NCBI RefSeq assembly: GCF_000154905.1
Contig: NZ_GG770539.1
Span: 3,011,345-3,075,344, forward strand
Reading direction: 5' to 3'
DNA length: 64,000 bases
Origin: Streptomyces sp. SPB074
Lineage (GTDB): Bacteria > Actinomycetota > Actinomycetes > Streptomycetales > Streptomycetaceae
A model generated the notes under the pieces. The model did not search any database. It worked only from the letters and a program-made list of their open reading frames with translations, and was not told the origin of the DNA. Below are positions 1 through 8,585 of the stretch, piece by piece (position 1 is the stretch's first letter; the number at the start of each line of letters is the position of its first letter). The position numbers and the translations under genes were made by a program.

Positions 1-1
1 T

Positions 2-79
2 GTCGACGGATGGACAGCGGACTACTACAGACCGGGAGCCAAGAAGGCCAACATCAAGATCAGGCTGGGGGATGAATGA
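2..79 (+). CDS. C-terminal end of an upstream gene, possibly a secreted toxin (partial)
   Basis: An open frame enters from the left edge and stops at TGA 77-79. The 25 visible residues end in KKANIKIRLGDE, preceded by an aromatic stretch WTADYY. The stop overlaps the ATG of the next gene by four bases (ATGA), so the two are probably translationally coupled. A variable tail directly followed by a small acidic soluble protein is the usual layout of polymorphic toxin and immunity pairs. The function is inferred from context only; too little sequence is present to name a family. Confidence 0.45.
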   Translation, partial: VDGWTADYYRPGAKKANIKIRLGDE

Positions 80-708
80 TGCCGGGCGAGGGTTCACTCA
101 TGCCAGACCGTGACGAGTATCCTGCCATCCGCTCCCGTACTGCGATGACCTTCGATCTTGACGCCAGGTTTCCTCACCAGGTTTTCAGGGAGGGCACTGG
201 AGACTCGTTGTTCTGTGAGTTCGACGTGGCTCTTGCTCCGGAAATCTGGCCAGCGCTTTGCACGATGGCCCGATGGCACGGAGACGACCGTGTCGAACTG
301 CTAGTTCTCGAGCCTGACGGAGACGATTTTTATGTCCACGAGGGACTCGGGCGTCCGGCGGTTTCTCTGTCCGTCGAGGCCAGTGAAGACGAACACTGGG
401 CTGCCATCGGCTTCGAGCCGGGTGGCGACGCTTTGGGGTCGATCGCGATCTCAGCGAATGTGATCGCGATAACCGGACCATCCGCGAAATGGGGATGTTG
501 GGGTGAACGGGATCCCGAGGTGGCCGTATTCCAGGGGTTCCCGGACGAGGCCGCGCGCAGTGAATGGTGCGCGCGATTTGGCCCCTTCCTGGACGTGTCA
601 GGTACGTTGGAGTCGTACCTTCCGATAGCGTTCGGCGGGCGTCCTGTTCCGGATATGTACGCCGCAGCCCTGACCGCTAACTATGGACTGACCGGCAGGC
701 GGCCGTAA
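76..708 (+). CDS. Acidic cytosolic protein, candidate immunity protein
   Basis: 210 residues, strongly acidic, with no signal peptide or membrane segment. I do not recognise a named family. The ATG at 76 is chosen because it overlaps the upstream stop; a second ATG follows at once and another lies at residue 9. Sequence features are an aromatic-rich N-terminal half (FCEFDVALAPEIW) and a WGCWGERDPEVAVFQGFP segment. Position immediately after a gene with a toxin-like C-terminal tail suggests it neutralises that protein. An unrelated accessory role is equally possible from sequence alone. Confidence 0.6.
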   Translation: MMPGEGSLMPDRDEYPAIRSRTAMTFDLDARFPHQVFREGTGDSLFCEFDVALAPEIWPALCTMARWHGDDRVELLVLEPDGDDFYVHEGLGRPAVSLSVEASEDEHWAAIGFEPGGDALGSIAISANVIAITGPSAKWGCWGERDPEVAVFQGFPDEAARSEWCARFGPFLDVSGTLESYLPIAFGGRPVPDMYAAALTANYGLTGRRP

Positions 709-786
709 TGTCGCGGGGCGGCTCGCCGGAGTCGATCCAGCCAAGGTGCTGAGCCCCGTACAGCAGTACAAGTGAGCAAGTGTGAA

Positions 787-816
787 GCCCCGTCAGGTGA
801 ATCCTGGCGGGGCTTT
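787..816 (+). terminator. Rho-independent terminator after the toxin/immunity pair
   Basis: GCCCCGTCAGG at 787-797 pairs with CCTGGCGGGGC at 803-813 (11 bp with one G-T pair) around a 5-nt loop, followed by TTT. It closes the first transcription unit. Between 709 and 786 a 27-codon open frame (692-775) could be the tail of a deleted gene, but it has no start and is too short to call. Confidence 0.7.
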
Positions 817-963
817 CGCGATAGGTGACGGCAACGTCAGCGGACAGTGGCCCTACACAGCGGCAGGGCGTCACCGTCGTCGCGAGTCGACTCGTCATTG
901 GCAGGGCCGTCAAGATTGCCTGCCTTGTACGCGCACCGCATGTCCGCGATCAGGAGAATTTCC

Positions 964-1455
964 ATGTCTGTAGCGCTGTACCTTCGTCGGTTCAAGGCTG
1001 ATGACCTTCCCACGAGCGCCGAAGCAGCTATCGAGGCGTTGCCCGACGCGTGTCCCCCCGACCGGCGCCGCGCAGAGGAGGAATCCAGAGTACTGATGAA
1101 CCTGGGGGAACAGTGGAACCTCGTATTGGCCGCACTTGCCGGCGCGGACGACAGCCCAGATACACTCGGATACCAGGCCGTACTCGGCGGCGATCTGCTG
1201 GGCGAAACCGGCACGGAGATCGTGACGTACCTCAGCGTGGAAGGGGTGCAGCGGACTGCGGCCTCTATGAGCTCCGCCGAGGGCGGCGGCCAGGCATGGG
1301 TGGCGAGACATCTGGACGCAGTGGTGGAAGCCTTCGGCGCGGACGTGGACGCTGATTTCCAGCGGTGGCTGGCAACCCGGGTGGACGACCTGGTGGAGTT
1401 TTACACGGCCGCAGCGGCAGCGGGAGACGTAGTGGCGAAAATGGTGTGCTCGTGA
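964..1455 (+). CDS. DUF1877 (YfbM-like) family protein
   Basis: 163 residues. ATG 964 is chosen because GGAGA lies about 8 nt upstream; longer frames lack one. The protein matches the YfbM/DUF1877 pattern as I remember it: an N-terminal LYLRRF strand, a central AVLGGDLLG motif (E. coli YfbM has AVLGE), an acidic helical second half with FGADVDADFQ, and a final helix VEFYTAAAAAGDVV. The family is cytosolic and of unknown function, and it is often found near polymorphic toxin loci, which fits the neighbour upstream. It sits alone between two terminators. Confidence 0.7.
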   Translation: MSVALYLRRFKADDLPTSAEAAIEALPDACPPDRRRAEEESRVLMNLGEQWNLVLAALAGADDSPDTLGYQAVLGGDLLGETGTEIVTYLSVEGVQRTAASMSSAEGGGQAWVARHLDAVVEAFGADVDADFQRWLATRVDDLVEFYTAAAAAGDVVAKMVCS

Positions 1456-1660
1456 GCCGCTTCGTGGGCTACGCCAGACAACATCACCATGGAGTGGAGC
1501 AGACCCCCGGCGCACCATGCTGACGTTCCCGTTACTGGAGGCTGCGCTTCGTTTCCTCTTCTTCGCGATCTTCGCGTATTGTCGTTTTAGGTGCCCACCC
1601 ACCCTGAGGCGAGTGCAGCCGCTGATACGGCGGGCATTCGAAGCGGCCTGACACACGCGC

Positions 1661-1703
1661 AAGGGCGGCTGGTGCACCGGCTCACGGTGCACCAGCCGCC
1701 CTT
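1661..1703. terminator. Strong bidirectional terminator
   Basis: A perfect 19-bp inverted repeat (1661-1679 against 1685-1703) with a 5-nt loop separates the DUF1877 gene (plus strand) from the convergent methyltransferase gene (minus strand). Its symmetry suits termination from both sides. Confidence 0.8.
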
Positions 1704-1743
1704 CGCCGTCTGCGATCCGCCGGCCCCGGGCCGGTTCTCGACC

Positions 1744-2490
1744 TCACTCCTCGGGCCCGGCGAGGACGAAGTCGTCCTGGGTCAGCTCCGCGCGCAGCCG
1801 CCGTTCGGCGATGTCCGCGTAGTGGGTGGAGAGTTCGACGCCGAGGAAGTTGCGTCCTTCGCGCAGGGCGGCGACGCCGGTCGAGCCGCTGCCGGTGAAG
1901 GGGTCGAGGACCGTGCCGCCTTCGGGGCAGACCTTGACGAGCTGCCGCATGATCTCGACGGGTTTCTGGGTGATGTGGACGCGGTCCTTGCGGGGCTGTG
2001 AGGCGATGTAGTGGCCGGGGAGGTAGAGGTCGCGGGTGTTGTCCAGGGTGCCCTTGACACCCCAGGTGACGAACTCGGTGTCCTGTTTGGGTCCGCCCTT
2101 GCGGGGGCGGCTCGCGGGCTTGATCCACGAGATCGTCCCGCTCCACGTCCATCCCGCCATCTGGAGGGCGTCGGTGGTGGTGGGCTCCTGGCGCCAGTCG
2201 GAGAAGACCATGGCGACGGAGTGCTCGGTCGCCGCGCGGTACGCCTCGGTGAGCAGTTCGGTCAGCCAGGAGCGGTAGGAGCGCTGGTCGCGGTTCTCGC
2301 CGGGGAAGGTGGCGAGGTCGTGGGCGCTGTTGCTCGTGACGTACTTCGCGCGCGCGGTGCGCCCGGTGCGCTCGGAGCTGGTGCGTCCGCCGCTGTTGTA
2401 CGGGGGATCGGTGATGACGGCGTGGACCGATTCGTCGGGGAGGGTCTTGAGGATGGTGAGCGCGTCGCCGCGGTGAAGCGTGTAGCCCAT
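1744..2490 (-). CDS. Site-specific DNA methyltransferase, beta class (N4-cytosine or N6-adenine)
   Basis: 248 residues. ATG at 2490 is preceded by AAGGGGG at a good distance; the longer open frame upstream is probably non-coding. Catalytic motif IV is DPPY at residues 28-31 and the SAM-binding motif I is DPFTGSG at 196-202. Catalytic motif first and SAM motif last defines the beta group of amino-methyltransferases. TQKP before motif I is also typical. No restriction endonuclease gene is adjacent, so it is best read as a solitary methyltransferase that protects the element from host restriction. It runs opposite to the transfer operon. Confidence 0.88.
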   Translation of the reverse strand: MGYTLHRGDALTILKTLPDESVHAVITDPPYNSGGRTSSERTGRTARAKYVTSNSAHDLATFPGENRDQRSYRSWLTELLTEAYRAATEHSVAMVFSDWRQEPTTTDALQMAGWTWSGTISWIKPASRPRKGGPKQDTEFVTWGVKGTLDNTRDLYLPGHYIASQPRKDRVHITQKPVEIMRQLVKVCPEGGTVLDPFTGSGSTGVAALREGRNFLGVELSTHYADIAERRLRAELTQDDFVLAGPEE

Positions 2491-2861
2491 CGGCTCGCCC
2501 CCTTTCTGCCAGGCGGGAATGGGTCCGGCGGAGAGTAGCCGCGAACCTCGGCCGTACCTAACGCGACCGCCTCTCGACTCCCGTGCCTCGGCTGCCGTTT
2601 GGTGCGGCCGAGGTTCGTGCGTACCGTCTCGCCGCACAGCCCGCCGGAAACCGGTTCGGAGGGCGTTGACCTGCGTGTTCGGAGGCATTCGTGCGGCGCG
2701 AGAGATTACGAGGGCGGCTTGCTGCCGCGCTCGCACCCACGGCCAACAGGGGCCCAATTCCTCTCTGGCCGGGCCGCCTTGAGCGGTACGTGCCTGGCGC
2801 GGCGTCGCGGACCTTCTCGTACTGTCTCCGGCGCCGCGCCTTCTCACCACGGGAGGCATCC
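2491..2861. other. Divergent intergenic region
   Basis: About 370 bp between the methyltransferase start and the first plus-strand transfer gene. Open frames here look like high-GC chance frames. The region must hold the promoters of both directions, but I cannot place confident -10/-35 boxes. Confidence 0.5.
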
Positions 2862-2894
2862 ATGCACACATCAACACGGGTTACGACCTCGTGA
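2862..2894 (+). CDS. Possible 10-residue leader peptide coupled to the NlpC/P60 gene
   Basis: ATG 2862 follows GGGAGG at 2851-2856, a better ribosome site than any in front of the downstream GTG. It encodes MHTSTRVTTS and stops at TGA 2892-2894, which overlaps the GTG at 2891 (GTGA). A ribosome ending here could restart on the hydrolase gene. It may be only a coupling device; translation is unproven. Confidence 0.4.
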   Translation: MHTSTRVTTS

Positions 2895-3985
2895 AGACCA
2901 CCGGAGCGGCGCTCGGTCTGCTGGCCGCCGCACCCCTGCTGCTCGCCGCGCCCGTACTGCTTGTCGCGAGTACGACGGCCGAAGCGAGCTGCACCTCAAC
3001 CTCCCCCGTCGACACGGCTGCTGTGGCCGGCCAGGTCGAGCACCTCCTCGCGGGCGGCAAGGCCACCGAGGTGAACGTCGAGGGTCTTCCCGACCCGGCC
3101 GAGCAGATCCCGAACGCGGAGCGGATCGTGGCCACCGGTATCTCGCTCGGCGTCCCCGCGCGCGGCCAGGTGATCGCCCTCGCGGTCGCTCTTCAGGAGT
3201 CGGGGCTGCGCAACCTCGCGTACGGGGACCGCGATTCCGTGGGGCTCTTTCAGCAGCGTCCCTCGCAGGGGTGGGGGACGGTCGAGGAGATCCGGGACCC
3301 GGTGCACGCGGCGACGCGCTTCTACGAGGCGCTGCGGAAGGTGGACGGGTGGCAGTCGCTGTCCCTCACCCAGGCGGCGCAGGCCGTGCAGCGCTCGGCT
3401 CTCCCCGACGCCTACGCCAAGTGGGAGGGTCTCGCGCTCGCCCTGCGGACTGCGCTCGCCCACGTCCTGGAACCCGGCGGCGGCACAGGCGCTGCCTCCC
3501 TCGCCACGGGCGACGGATGCGCTGCAGATGAGGCGGCGTTCGGGCCGATTCCGGCCGGGACGGTCCCGAAGGGCTACAGCATCCCGAAGGACGCCCCGGT
3601 CGCGGTGCGGACCGCGATCCGCTGGGCTCAGGGGCAGCTCGGCACGCCGTACCAGTGGGGCGGGTCCTGCGCGGATGCGCACGGCCCGGATCCGATGGGC
3701 CGGTGCGACTGCTCCTCGCTCATGCAGCAGTCGTACGCCGCCGCCGGGGTGCGCCTCAGCCGCACGACGTACACGCAGGTCAAGGAAGGCAAGGCCGTCT
3801 CGGTCGGCCGCCTTGAGCCGGGCGACCTCCTCTTCACCGAGGGGAGCGCCGCCTCGCCGGAGCACGTCGGGATGTACATCGGCTCCGGACTGATCATCCA
3901 CGCGCCGCACACCGGCGACGTCGTCCGCATCACGACCCTCGACGCCTGGCGGGGGGACGTCCTCGCCGCCCGGCGGGTCGTCTGA
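2891..3985 (+). CDS. Secreted peptidoglycan hydrolase, lysozyme-like domain plus NlpC/P60
   Basis: 364 residues from a GTG start. An N-terminal hydrophobic signal segment (about residues 5-33) is followed by a lysozyme/transglycosylase-like domain with LQESGL and GLFQQRPSQGWG, then a C40 NlpC/P60 domain. The catalytic Cys is about residue 274 (CDCSSL) and the catalytic His about 325 (EHVGMY), with a third polar residue near 337. Such two-headed enzymes open the wall at the site of a conjugation channel, as VirB1 does. It is the first gene of the transfer operon, before the small membrane proteins. Confidence 0.88.
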   Translation: MKTTGAALGLLAAAPLLLAAPVLLVASTTAEASCTSTSPVDTAAVAGQVEHLLAGGKATEVNVEGLPDPAEQIPNAERIVATGISLGVPARGQVIALAVALQESGLRNLAYGDRDSVGLFQQRPSQGWGTVEEIRDPVHAATRFYEALRKVDGWQSLSLTQAAQAVQRSALPDAYAKWEGLALALRTALAHVLEPGGGTGAASLATGDGCAADEAAFGPIPAGTVPKGYSIPKDAPVAVRTAIRWAQGQLGTPYQWGGSCADAHGPDPMGRCDCSSLMQQSYAAAGVRLSRTTYTQVKEGKAVSVGRLEPGDLLFTEGSAASPEHVGMYIGSGLIIHAPHTGDVVRITTLDAWRGDVLAARRVV

Positions 3986-4001
3986 CCAGAAGGGAATCCA
4001 T

Positions 4002-4631
4002 TTGCCGTACCAGCCGCAGGCTCTCCTGTCGGTCAAACAGCAGGCACGCCTCCTGCGGGAGACGGCCCGCCACCTCAACCGGTGTGCCGCCCTGTTCTAT
4101 CGCCTCACCTCTCGCAATACCGTGCACGGGGAAGGACTTTCGGGGATGCTGACGCACCTCTCCGAGTCGTACGCGGGGCTCGTCGACAACGCCGTCGGAC
4201 CGGTCGACGTGGCGGGCGACTCGCCGGAGGCGGAGGCCGATCGCCGGTCCACGTACGCGTACGCCCATGCCGCGCTGCTGGTGAACAAGGCGCTGCTGCG
4301 GGCGGCACCGGCCCTGGAGTGCGCGGTGCGCTTCCACCTCTCCCCGGAGCCCGTTGCGCCCACCGAACAGAACGAGTACCGCAGCTCCCTGCTGTCCGTC
4401 CACGGGCAGCTCAGGGAAGCGGCGCGGGCCGTCGACGAGTTCTCCGAAGGGCTGTCCGGGCCCGAGCCCGAGTTGCTCCGGCAGATCAAGGCCAAGCGTC
4501 CCGGTGTCTTCAGCCGCATGGCGAGCAGCGCCTCCGCCAGCCGCTCCGCACGCGCCGCGCATCCCGTCGACGCCGAACGCCCGGCCGCATCGCCGCCGCC
4601 GTCCGCCACCCAGTCGTCCCAGCAGCGCTGA
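4002..4631 (+). CDS. Hypothetical soluble protein of the transfer operon
   Basis: 209 residues from TTG 4002, preceded by AAGGGA. The protein is mostly helical, with a Ser/Ala/Pro-rich disordered tail from about residue 165. No signal peptide or transmembrane segment is visible and I recognise no family. Its place between the wall hydrolase and the pilin-like membrane protein suggests a structural or assembly role in the transfer apparatus. Confidence 0.7.
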   Translation: MPYQPQALLSVKQQARLLRETARHLNRCAALFYRLTSRNTVHGEGLSGMLTHLSESYAGLVDNAVGPVDVAGDSPEAEADRRSTYAYAHAALLVNKALLRAAPALECAVRFHLSPEPVAPTEQNEYRSSLLSVHGQLREAARAVDEFSEGLSGPEPELLRQIKAKRPGVFSRMASSASASRSARAAHPVDAERPAASPPPSATQSSQQR

Positions 4632-4686
4632 CCGCTCCCTCTCTTCTCTCTTCTTTTCTCCCGTCCGCGCCAGGGCTGCCTTCGGC

Positions 4687-5016
4687 ATGCCCGGAATCGG
4701 AGTGCCCGTGCACCATGTCCTCGACGTCATCCAGCTCGCCTACGACCCGGGCGTCAAACCCACCGAGGGCGGTCTGCCCGGCCTCTCCGTCCTCAAGAAG
4801 GTCGTCGGGGGCATCAACCTCTTCGCGATCATCGCCTCCGTCGGGGCACTCGCGGTCAGCGCTGCCGTCTGGGCGTGGGGGCACCACTCCGGCGGCCACC
4901 AGGCGGAGGCGACCGGAAAGAAGGGCGTGCTCGTCAGCGCCGGGGCTGCCCTGCTGCTCGGGGCGGCGAACGGGATCGTGACCTTCTTCTCCGCCTTGGG
5001 CACACAGGTGCACTGA
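4687..5016 (+). CDS. Small two-TM membrane protein (DUF6112-like), pilin or channel component
   Basis: 109 residues from ATG 4687; the longer upstream open frame is low-complexity and unlikely. Two hydrophobic segments (about INLFAIIASVGALAVSAAVW and GVLVSAGAALLLGAANGIV) flank a short His/Gly-rich loop, the topology of VirB2/TrbC-type pilins. Proteins like this precede TrbL-, SCO6880- and VirB4-like genes in actinobacterial elements; the DUF6112 name is from memory. The stop overlaps the next ATG (TGATG). Confidence 0.75.
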   Translation: MPGIGVPVHHVLDVIQLAYDPGVKPTEGGLPGLSVLKKVVGGINLFAIIASVGALAVSAAVWAWGHHSGGHQAEATGKKGVLVSAGAALLLGAANGIVTFFSALGTQVH

Positions 5017-5714
5017 TGAAACGTTCCTTCACCCCGGCCCACAGCGCTGTAGGCGCTAGGGGCCGGCTCGCACTCGGCGCGCTCGTCCTCGTGGTCCTGC
5101 TCGCTGTCGCCGGACTCGTCGGGTATCTCACCCGCCCCGAGAGCGCACCTGCCGCTCACGTCCCGGCGGCGTCGCCCGCCCCCACAGGGCGCGATTCCTC
5201 CTCGCCCGCCCCTGCCGAGGGCTCGCCGGAGGCCGAAGCGGCCCCGCCCGCAGAGGTGTTGGATCCCCCGTCGACGTCCGATCCGCTCACTTACGCCAAG
5301 GCCGCCGCTGCCGCCCTGTGGTCGTACGACACCCGCAGCACCACGCAGGTCGAGCACCTCGCGCTGCTGGAGCGCTGGCTCACCCGTGAGAAGCAGATGG
5401 TGGATCGGGGCTCTGTCGAGGAGCAGGTGCCCTCGCCGACGCTGTGGAGCGAGATGTCTGCCTCCGGGCAGTACGCGAAGGCGACCGCGTCGGAGGCCCG
5501 GTATCCCGAGGCGTTCGCCCGTGCACTGCGCGAGGACCCGGCTCGTCTGGGCACGGCGTACGTCTACGCCGTCACCGTCACCGGCCACCAGTCGATCGCC
5601 TGGAAGGGGCACGCGAAGGCCGGCGCGGAGACCCGTACGGCCACGCTCGCCGTCCAGTGCCGGCCCCAGCGCGCGTGCGCGCTGGCCGGAGTGCTCCCGG
5701 CGGTGGCCCCGTGA
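5016..5714 (+). CDS. Membrane-anchored extracytoplasmic protein of the transfer operon
   Basis: 232 residues. One N-terminal membrane anchor (about residues 18-42, LALGALVLVVLLAVAGLVGYL) is followed by a Pro/Ala/Glu linker to about residue 85 and then a folded outer domain containing LWSYDTRSTTQVEHLALLERWLT. The architecture resembles VirB8/TcpC-type scaffold proteins, which dimerise outside the membrane, but I see no diagnostic motif, so that role is inferred from topology and position. It overlaps the previous gene by one base. Confidence 0.7.
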   Translation: MKRSFTPAHSAVGARGRLALGALVLVVLLAVAGLVGYLTRPESAPAAHVPAASPAPTGRDSSSPAPAEGSPEAEAAPPAEVLDPPSTSDPLTYAKAAAAALWSYDTRSTTQVEHLALLERWLTREKQMVDRGSVEEQVPSPTLWSEMSASGQYAKATASEARYPEAFARALREDPARLGTAYVYAVTVTGHQSIAWKGHAKAGAETRTATLAVQCRPQRACALAGVLPAVAP

Positions 5715-5747
5715 CCTCGAACTCAAGTCAGATGAAGGGAGGTTCGC

Positions 5748-7037
5748 GTGGCCGTCTGTGATCTCCCCTTGATGGACAAGGTGTGCGGCGCGATCGACTT
5801 CGCGCAGAATCCTGGCGGGACGGTGACGAACGCGGTCGGCGCCTGGATCGCGAAGAGCGTGGGGGAACTGGCCGCGTCCGCGGCTGACCTCGCGGCCCGG
5901 ACCGTCGACGCCACCACCGCGATCGACCTCGACGCGCACTGGTTCCGGCAGAACTACGAGTTGATCCTGCCCATCGGCCTGGTGGTGATCGTCGCCACCT
6001 TCTGCCTCCAGCTCGTGCAGGCCGCGTTCCGGCGCGACGAGCGGGCGCTCGCCCAGGCCGTCACCGGCACCGTCACGGGTGTCCTCTTCTCCTGCTGCGC
6101 CGTCTCCTTCACGTCCGTCGCGATCACCGTGACCGACAGCCTCTCGGACAGCCTCTTCGCGACTGCGCACACCTCGATCGCGGAGGCCGTGCGCAGGCTC
6201 GTGGGCGGACCCGACCTCGGCACGATGTACAGCAACGGGTGGGTCACGCCCACGTTCGTCGCGCTCGCCTGCTCGATCGGCGCCTTCCTCTAATGGTGCG
6301 TCATGGTCGCGCGCAAGGTCGGCGTCCTCGTGATGGTGACCCTGGCCGTCTTCGCCGGAGCCGGTGGTGGCTGGGAGGCGGCAAAGCGGTGGCGACGCGG
6401 CTGGATCGAGGCGACCGCCGCCCTCGTCTTCTCCAAACTCGTGATGACCGTTGTCTTCCTCATTGGCGTCTCCGCCCTGGGCCAGACCCACGCCCGCGAC
6501 GGCATCGGCGCGGTCTCCGACGCCCTGGCCGGGCTCGTCGTGATGGTCCTCGTGCTGCTGTGCCCCTACGCCTGCTACAAGTTCGTGCACTGGGCGACGG
6601 ACAGCGGCGGCCACGACGACCTGCACCGCACCGCCGTCGCGGGCGTGACCGTGGCCGCGAACGCCGCGAAGACCGCGGGCCGTCTCGCGTTCCAGGCATC
6701 GACCGGTGTCCCCGCGCCGCAGGGACCGTCCTCCGTGCCCGGCACGGACTCCTCCGGCACGGCCGCCGGGATCGACCCGAGCGGCGGGAGCCGGCTGAGC
6801 AAGGAAGGCATCGACGGCGGGGCGGAGCAGTCCCCCGTCCGCTTCCGCTACGGCGAGGACCCGGACGCCGAGGGCGACGGCGGCACCCCGCTCATCCGCA
6901 GGCCCGGCATCCCCCCGCTCATCACCCGGCCGCCCGCCGACGCTCCCGCGCCGAGCCCGGCCCCGGCCCCGCCGGACCTTCGCAAGGCGAACATGCCGGC
7001 CCCGGGGCCCGGGTCCCCACCGCCCGAGGGCTCGTGA
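5748..7037 (+). pseudogene. TrbL/VirB6-like (SCO6881-type) channel protein interrupted by an in-frame TAA
   Basis: GTG 5748 follows AAGGAGG. The first part (181 residues) ends at TAA 6291-6293; the next codons TGG TGC GTC lead in the same frame into the second part from ATG 6303 to 7037. Together they would make a polytopic protein of about 429 positions with helices at ELILPIGLVVIVATFCLQL, VTGTVTGVLFSCCAVSF, WVTPTFVALACSIGAFL, VLVMVTLAVFAGAG and VMVLVLLCPYACYKF, then a Pro/Gly-rich tail. This is the expected layout of the inner-membrane channel beside SCO6880-like and VirB4 proteins. There is no ribosome site before ATG 6303. A single T-to-A change of TTA would give this stop. Confidence 0.8.
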
Positions 7038-7112
7038 CCTGAGACAGGGGGCGGGCAGCCCGTCGCGCCGCCCGCCCCCGTGCCCCTCGCTTCTTCGACC
7101 GCTGGGACCACC

Positions 7113-8573
7113 ATGCCTGAAACCCCCTCCCCCCCGACCGTGAAGTTCCCCCACCGCTCCCGCCGAGGGGTGCTCGCCGGCCTCTCCACCGCGCAGCTCG
7201 CGCTCTCCGCACTCTCCGGGCTCCTGCTCCTGCTGGTGGTGCTGCTCGGCGGCGTCCTCACCGCGCTTGCGCTACTGCCCCTGTGGGCCGTCCTCCTCGC
7301 CCTCACGCTCGGCCGCCGCCGAGGCCGCCCACTGCCGGACTGGACACCCGTCGTGCTCCGGTACGCGCTGCGCCGCATACGCCACCAGCTCCTGTGGCTG
7401 CGCCGCCCCGGCTCCCGCCCGGTGCGCGACGGGCTGCTGCATCTGCCGGGCCGGGCCGCGAGCCTTCGCGTCGTCACGAGCGGCGACGGCCGCCTGTCCG
7501 CAGTGCACGACCCCCACGGTGCCACTCTCACCGCCGTGCTGCGCGTCTCCTCGCGCGCCTTCGCCCTCCTGGACCCGGCCACCCAGCAGGCCAACGTCGC
7601 GGGGTGGGGCCGCGCGCTCGCCGCGCTCGCCCGCACCGGCCACGTGGCGCGCGTCCAGGTCCTGGAGCGGACCGTGCCCGGCTCCGGCGACGCCCTGCGC
7701 CGGTACTGGGCCGAGCACGGGGCCCCGCACGCCCCCGGGGCCGGGGCCTTGTACGAGGAGCTGATCGCCTCGGCGGGCCCGGCGGCGGCACCGCACGAGA
7801 TGTACGTCGCGCTCGCCCTCGACCTCAAGGCGACGCGACGTCTCGCCGCGCAGGCGGGCGGCGGCCTGAGCGGCGCCTTCGGCGTGCTCGCCCAGCTCAC
7901 CTCGACCGCCGAGCAGGCCCTGCGCGATGCCGGGCTCACCTCTTCCGGATGGCTCACCGCCGGGCAGATCGCCGCCGTGACCCGCTCCGCGTACGACCCG
8001 GCAGCCCTTCCCGCCCTCGACTCCTGGAGCGAGGGCCCCCTGCCCGCCGCCGCGCCGACCGCCGCCGGGCCCGTCGTCCTCGTCGAGCACCGGGACCGGA
8101 TCAGCACCGACTCCGCCGTCCACGCCACCTACTGGGTGGAGAACTGGCCCCGCACGGCCGTGAGCGCCGCCTTCCTCCACCCCGTCCAGTTCTCCGCCGG
8201 GGTACGCCGCTCCCTCTCCCTCATCTACACACCGCAGGGCCTGGATTCCGCGCTGCGCGACGTACGCCGCCGGAAGTCCGCGATCATCGCGGACGCCGCC
8301 GAGCGCGCCCGGCGCGGACAGGTGGAATCCGAGGCGGACAGCACCGAGTACGCCGACGTCCGCGACCGGGAACGACAGTTGATCGCCGGTCACGCCGATG
8401 TCGCGCTGACCGGGCTGATCACCGTGTCCGCCGAGAACGACAAGGACTTGCGCGCCGCCTGCGCCACGATCGAGACGGCGGCCGTCGCAGCCCAGCTCGA
8501 CCTTCGCCCCCTCCTCATGCAGCAGGCCGAAGCGTTCACGAGCGCCGCGCTCCCGCTGACCCTCGCGGCATAA
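7113..8573 (+). CDS. SCO6880-family transfer protein (PrgI-like membrane part plus VirB4-N-like domain)
   Basis: 486 residues from ATG 7113; an upstream GTG at 7080 is possible. Two adjacent hydrophobic segments lie near residues 28-70 (LALSALSGLLLLLVVLLGGV and ALALLPLWAVLLALTLG). The rest is soluble, with YWVENWPRTAVSAAFLHPV and RSLSLIYTP resembling the N-terminal domain of VirB4/TraC-type ATPases, but without a nucleotide-binding loop. The ATPase part is supplied by the gene at 8967, so this protein and that one probably form a split VirB3/VirB4-like unit. Confidence 0.8.
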   Translation: MPETPSPPTVKFPHRSRRGVLAGLSTAQLALSALSGLLLLLVVLLGGVLTALALLPLWAVLLALTLGRRRGRPLPDWTPVVLRYALRRIRHQLLWLRRPGSRPVRDGLLHLPGRAASLRVVTSGDGRLSAVHDPHGATLTAVLRVSSRAFALLDPATQQANVAGWGRALAALARTGHVARVQVLERTVPGSGDALRRYWAEHGAPHAPGAGALYEELIASAGPAAAPHEMYVALALDLKATRRLAAQAGGGLSGAFGVLAQLTSTAEQALRDAGLTSSGWLTAGQIAAVTRSAYDPAALPALDSWSEGPLPAAAPTAAGPVVLVEHRDRISTDSAVHATYWVENWPRTAVSAAFLHPVQFSAGVRRSLSLIYTPQGLDSALRDVRRRKSAIIADAAERARRGQVESEADSTEYADVRDRERQLIAGHADVALTGLITVSAENDKDLRAACATIETAAVAAQLDLRPLLMQQAEAFTSAALPLTLAA

Positions 8574-8585
8574 GCGGGCAACCCG

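Noticed and set aside
692..775. 27-codon frame ending VDPAKVLSPVQQYK before the first terminator
   Set aside because: It has no start and is too short to identify. Mentioned only as a possible remnant.
1744..2490. Methyltransferase as part of a restriction-modification pair
   Set aside because: No endonuclease-like gene on either side; flanks are a terminator and the transfer operon.
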